A stretch of DNA of 64,000 nucleotides from Colwellia chukchiensis (GTDB lineage: Bacteria; Pseudomonadota; Gammaproteobacteria; Enterobacterales; Alteromonadaceae): contig NZ_NBOC01000001.1 of the NCBI RefSeq assembly GCF_002104455.1, positions 496,001 through 560,000 on the forward strand, read 5' to 3'. Below, piece by piece: positions 62,349 through 64,000 of this stretch. Within the stretch, counting starts at the first letter, position 1. Each line of letters begins with the position of its first letter. A model generated the notes under the pieces. It had not been told where the DNA came from, searched no databases, and was given only the letters and a program-made list of their open reading frames with translations. The translations under genes and the position numbers were made by a program.

Positions 62349-63625
62349 TCAAGGCACTCCTTGAGTATGTTGACAAAATGATAAACGTCTTGAAAACTGT
62401 TGTACAAAGGCACAGGGGCAACACGAATCACATTAGGCTCGCGCCAGTCGGTGGTGACGCCATTTTCGTCTAACGCTTTAAACAACGCTTTACCGTCAAG
62501 ACCGGCAAGCTTGACCATTAATGACAGCTGACAACCTCGCTCGGCGGGGTTGTTTGGGGTAATAATGCGAATTTTATCACTAAGCTCAGCGGTAAGTCGC
62601 TGCGTTAGGTACTGAGTTAATAACAGTGACTTTTTACGCAGTGCCGGCATGCCGCCCGCTAAGGCAATGGTATCGAATGCACCGCGCACTGCTGCAAGCG
62701 ACAATACCGGCGGGTTTGATAACTGCCAACCTTCGGCGCTTGGGATCGCTTGAAAGTTATTGTCCATATTAAAACGGCTTGATTTGTCGTGACCCCACCA
62801 ACCGGCAAAGCGGTTAAGCTCGGTATTTTTAACATGGCGTTGATGGATAAAACACCCAGCGACTGAGCCAGCACCACTATTAAGGTATTTATAACTGCAC
62901 CAACAGGCAAAATCGACTTGCCATTCATGCAAAGATAGTTCGATATTGCCGGCGGCATGGGCTAAATCAAAGCCCACTTTTATACCTTTGGCATGCGCTG
63001 CGCTTGTAATACGCGCCATATCTAATACTTGGCCAGTATAATACTGTACGCCAGGCAGTAAAATGAGTGCAATTTCATCGCCATGTTGCTCGATAATTTG
63101 CCAAAGATCTTGATAGTTAAGCAGCTCTTCGCCTGCCCTTGGTGACCATAACAGCAAATTGTCTTCGACACTTATACCGTGGTGCTTGAGTTGTGAAGTA
63201 ACCGCATAATGATCAGATGGAAAGGCATGATCTTCAATTAAAATTTTGCTGCGTTGTTGATTCGGCTGATAAAAACTCACCATCATTAGGTGTAAATTAG
63301 CGGTTAATGAATTCATCATCACCACTTCTTCAGGCAGAGCGCCAACAATTGCAGCCGCTTGCTCGGTTAAAAACTCATGATAAGGTAGCCAAGGAAAGTC
63401 ACCTTCAAAGTGGCCTTTTACGCCACGCGTTTGCCATGCATCGAGTAGCTCTATAACCGCAGCACGGGCAAGTTTTGGTTGTAAGCCTAATGAGTTACCT
63501 GTGAAGTAGTATTCGTCGCGGCCATTCGCTTGTTTAGGTATGGCAAAGTGGGCACGCATTGGTGCCAGCGGGTCTTGTTGATCTAGCTGTTGGGCATACG
63601 CTAAGGTGTTGTGTTTAATACTCAT
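62339..63625 (-). CDS. kynU: Kynureninase
   Basis: A PLP enzyme that cleaves 3-hydroxykynurenine (or kynurenine) to 3-hydroxyanthranilate (or anthranilate) and alanine. The 428 residues include YYFTGNSLGLQPK, MNSLTANLHLMM, VGFDLAHAAGNIELSLHEW, and the PLP lysine in CWCSYKYLNSGAGSVAG. The ATG at 63625 has GAGATAG upstream and avoids overlap with the previous gene; a start at 63652 would add nine residues (MDNNNNEID) and overlap it by 14 bases. With kmo present, 3-hydroxyanthranilate is the likely product. Confidence 0.94.
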   Translation of the reverse strand: MSIKHNTLAYAQQLDQQDPLAPMRAHFAIPKQANGRDEYYFTGNSLGLQPKLARAAVIELLDAWQTRGVKGHFEGDFPWLPYHEFLTEQAAAIVGALPEEVVMMNSLTANLHLMMVSFYQPNQQRSKILIEDHAFPSDHYAVTSQLKHHGISVEDNLLLWSPRAGEELLNYQDLWQIIEQHGDEIALILLPGVQYYTGQVLDMARITSAAHAKGIKVGFDLAHAAGNIELSLHEWQVDFACWCSYKYLNSGAGSVAGCFIHQRHVKNTELNRFAGWWGHDKSSRFNMDNNFQAIPSAEGWQLSNPPVLSLAAVRGAFDTIALAGGMPALRKKSLLLTQYLTQRLTAELSDKIRIITPNNPAERGCQLSLMVKLAGLDGKALFKALDENGVTTDWREPNVIRVAPVPLYNSFQDVYHFVNILKECLECR

Positions 63626-63638
63626 GTCTATCTCATTA

Positions 63639-64000
63639 TTATTGTTGTCCATGGGATTCGTTTACCCGCAGCGCTTGATATAAAACTGGACGACTGGGCG
63701 CGGCGTCAGTGATAAAAGCCGGTGTTTGCAAGTTAAGAAAATAAAAACCATCGCTTAGGCTATTATCGATATACGCCATTTCGGTGATGGTTTTGTTAAC
63801 CAAGCTTGTAGGGCTTGCTTGATGCGAGCCTGCGCTGACTTGCCAAAACAAACGGTGGCAGGTCAGTAATCCTTGATCATTTGCTCTATCTAAAGACGGT
63901 AAGTCGAGCAGTAAGTGTTCAACGCCACGTTCATTGAGATAGCACACGGCGTCAGCAGTGAAGAACGCCGGCTGCTTTTCATCGTTGTAGTGCTGGTGAC
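63639..64000 (-). CDS. Cyclase family protein, kynurenine formamidase candidate (5' part beyond window)
   Basis: The reading frame stays open to the window edge, so the N-terminus is missing; about 119 C-terminal residues are seen. CYLNERGVEHLLLDLPSLDR, LLTCHRLFW and TEMAYIDNSLSDGFYFLNLQ resemble the metal-dependent cyclase/formamidase family, where HLL(V/L)D.PS.DR is typical. Position directly before kynU-kmo-kynA suggests it hydrolyses N-formylkynurenine, completing tryptophan to 3-hydroxyanthranilate. The metal-binding HxxxD region would lie outside the window. Confidence 0.75.
   Translation of the reverse strand, partial: HQHYNDEKQPAFFTADAVCYLNERGVEHLLLDLPSLDRANDQGLLTCHRLFWQVSAGSHQASPTSLVNKTITEMAYIDNSLSDGFYFLNLQTPAFITDAAPSRPVLYQALRVNESHGQQ

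Overview
The window looks like chromosomal DNA of a marine gammaproteobacterium of the order Alteromonadales, most like Colwelliaceae (Colwellia or Thalassotalea type). This is inferred from gene content, AT-rich base use, the large TonB-dependent receptors and the TonB2-type energiser operon, not from a marker-gene search. It is almost all coding, with no phage, insertion sequence, tRNA, rRNA or CRISPR array seen.

Region 1 (1-10300) is envelope maintenance. It holds ppiD (periplasmic folding), the peptide ABC operon sapABCDF transcribed leftward behind pspF, and the divergent pspABC operon. Region 2 (10455-17546) continues with ycjX-ycjF, then an aromatic amino acid block: phhA-phhB (Phe to Tyr), tyrR, maiA and a DUF3014 protein. 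Two good TyrR boxes lie before phhA and before tyrR itself. The order sap / pspF / pspABC / ycjXF / tyrR recalls E. coli. Region 3 (17860-24330) has the 4.5S SRP RNA gene with a plausible promoter, an Lrp-type regulator convergent with an alanine/ornithine-racemase-family enzyme, an SLC13/RCK permease, a ComFB-like protein, priC and a TSUP permease.

Region 4 (24616-43836) is the most distinctive accessory-like part. Two TonB-dependent receptors share an upstream sequence motif and a two-hairpin 5' leader. They are followed by five genes for predicted modifying enzymes: TPR-2OG oxygenase, TPR-Asp/Asn hydroxylase, TPR-sulfotransferase and two tandem prolyl-hydroxylase-like 2OG oxygenases. Next comes a complete TonB2-type motor operon (DUF3450, TtpC-like, ExbB, ExbD, TonB, TPR protein). 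The neighbourhood suggests linked uptake and protein or peptide modification, but that link is inference.

Region 5 (44015-57864) is mostly housekeeping: a small membrane peptide, a CheY-like regulator, apt-dnaX-ybaB, a TcyP-like cystine symporter, a SEL1-repeat protein with a TonB-box-like segment, a DsbA-family protein, FabH, a thioesterase, a PspB/PspC-like small protein, an MTHFR-like protein, dusC and an S9 peptidase. dnaX carries two tandem A-AAA-AAG slippery sites that lead to one shared -1 stop codon.

Region 6 (58276-58689) encodes an exported 137-residue protein with ten GKCGE repeats. It resembles HvfA-type RiPP metallophore precursors, but its expected HvfB/HvfC maturation partners are not beside it. 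Region 7 (58818-64000) has an SDR, an alkyltransferase-like DNA repair protein (Cys to Trp in the active site), and a leftward kynurenine operon (cyclase-family formamidase candidate, kynU, kmo, kynA) cut by the window end.
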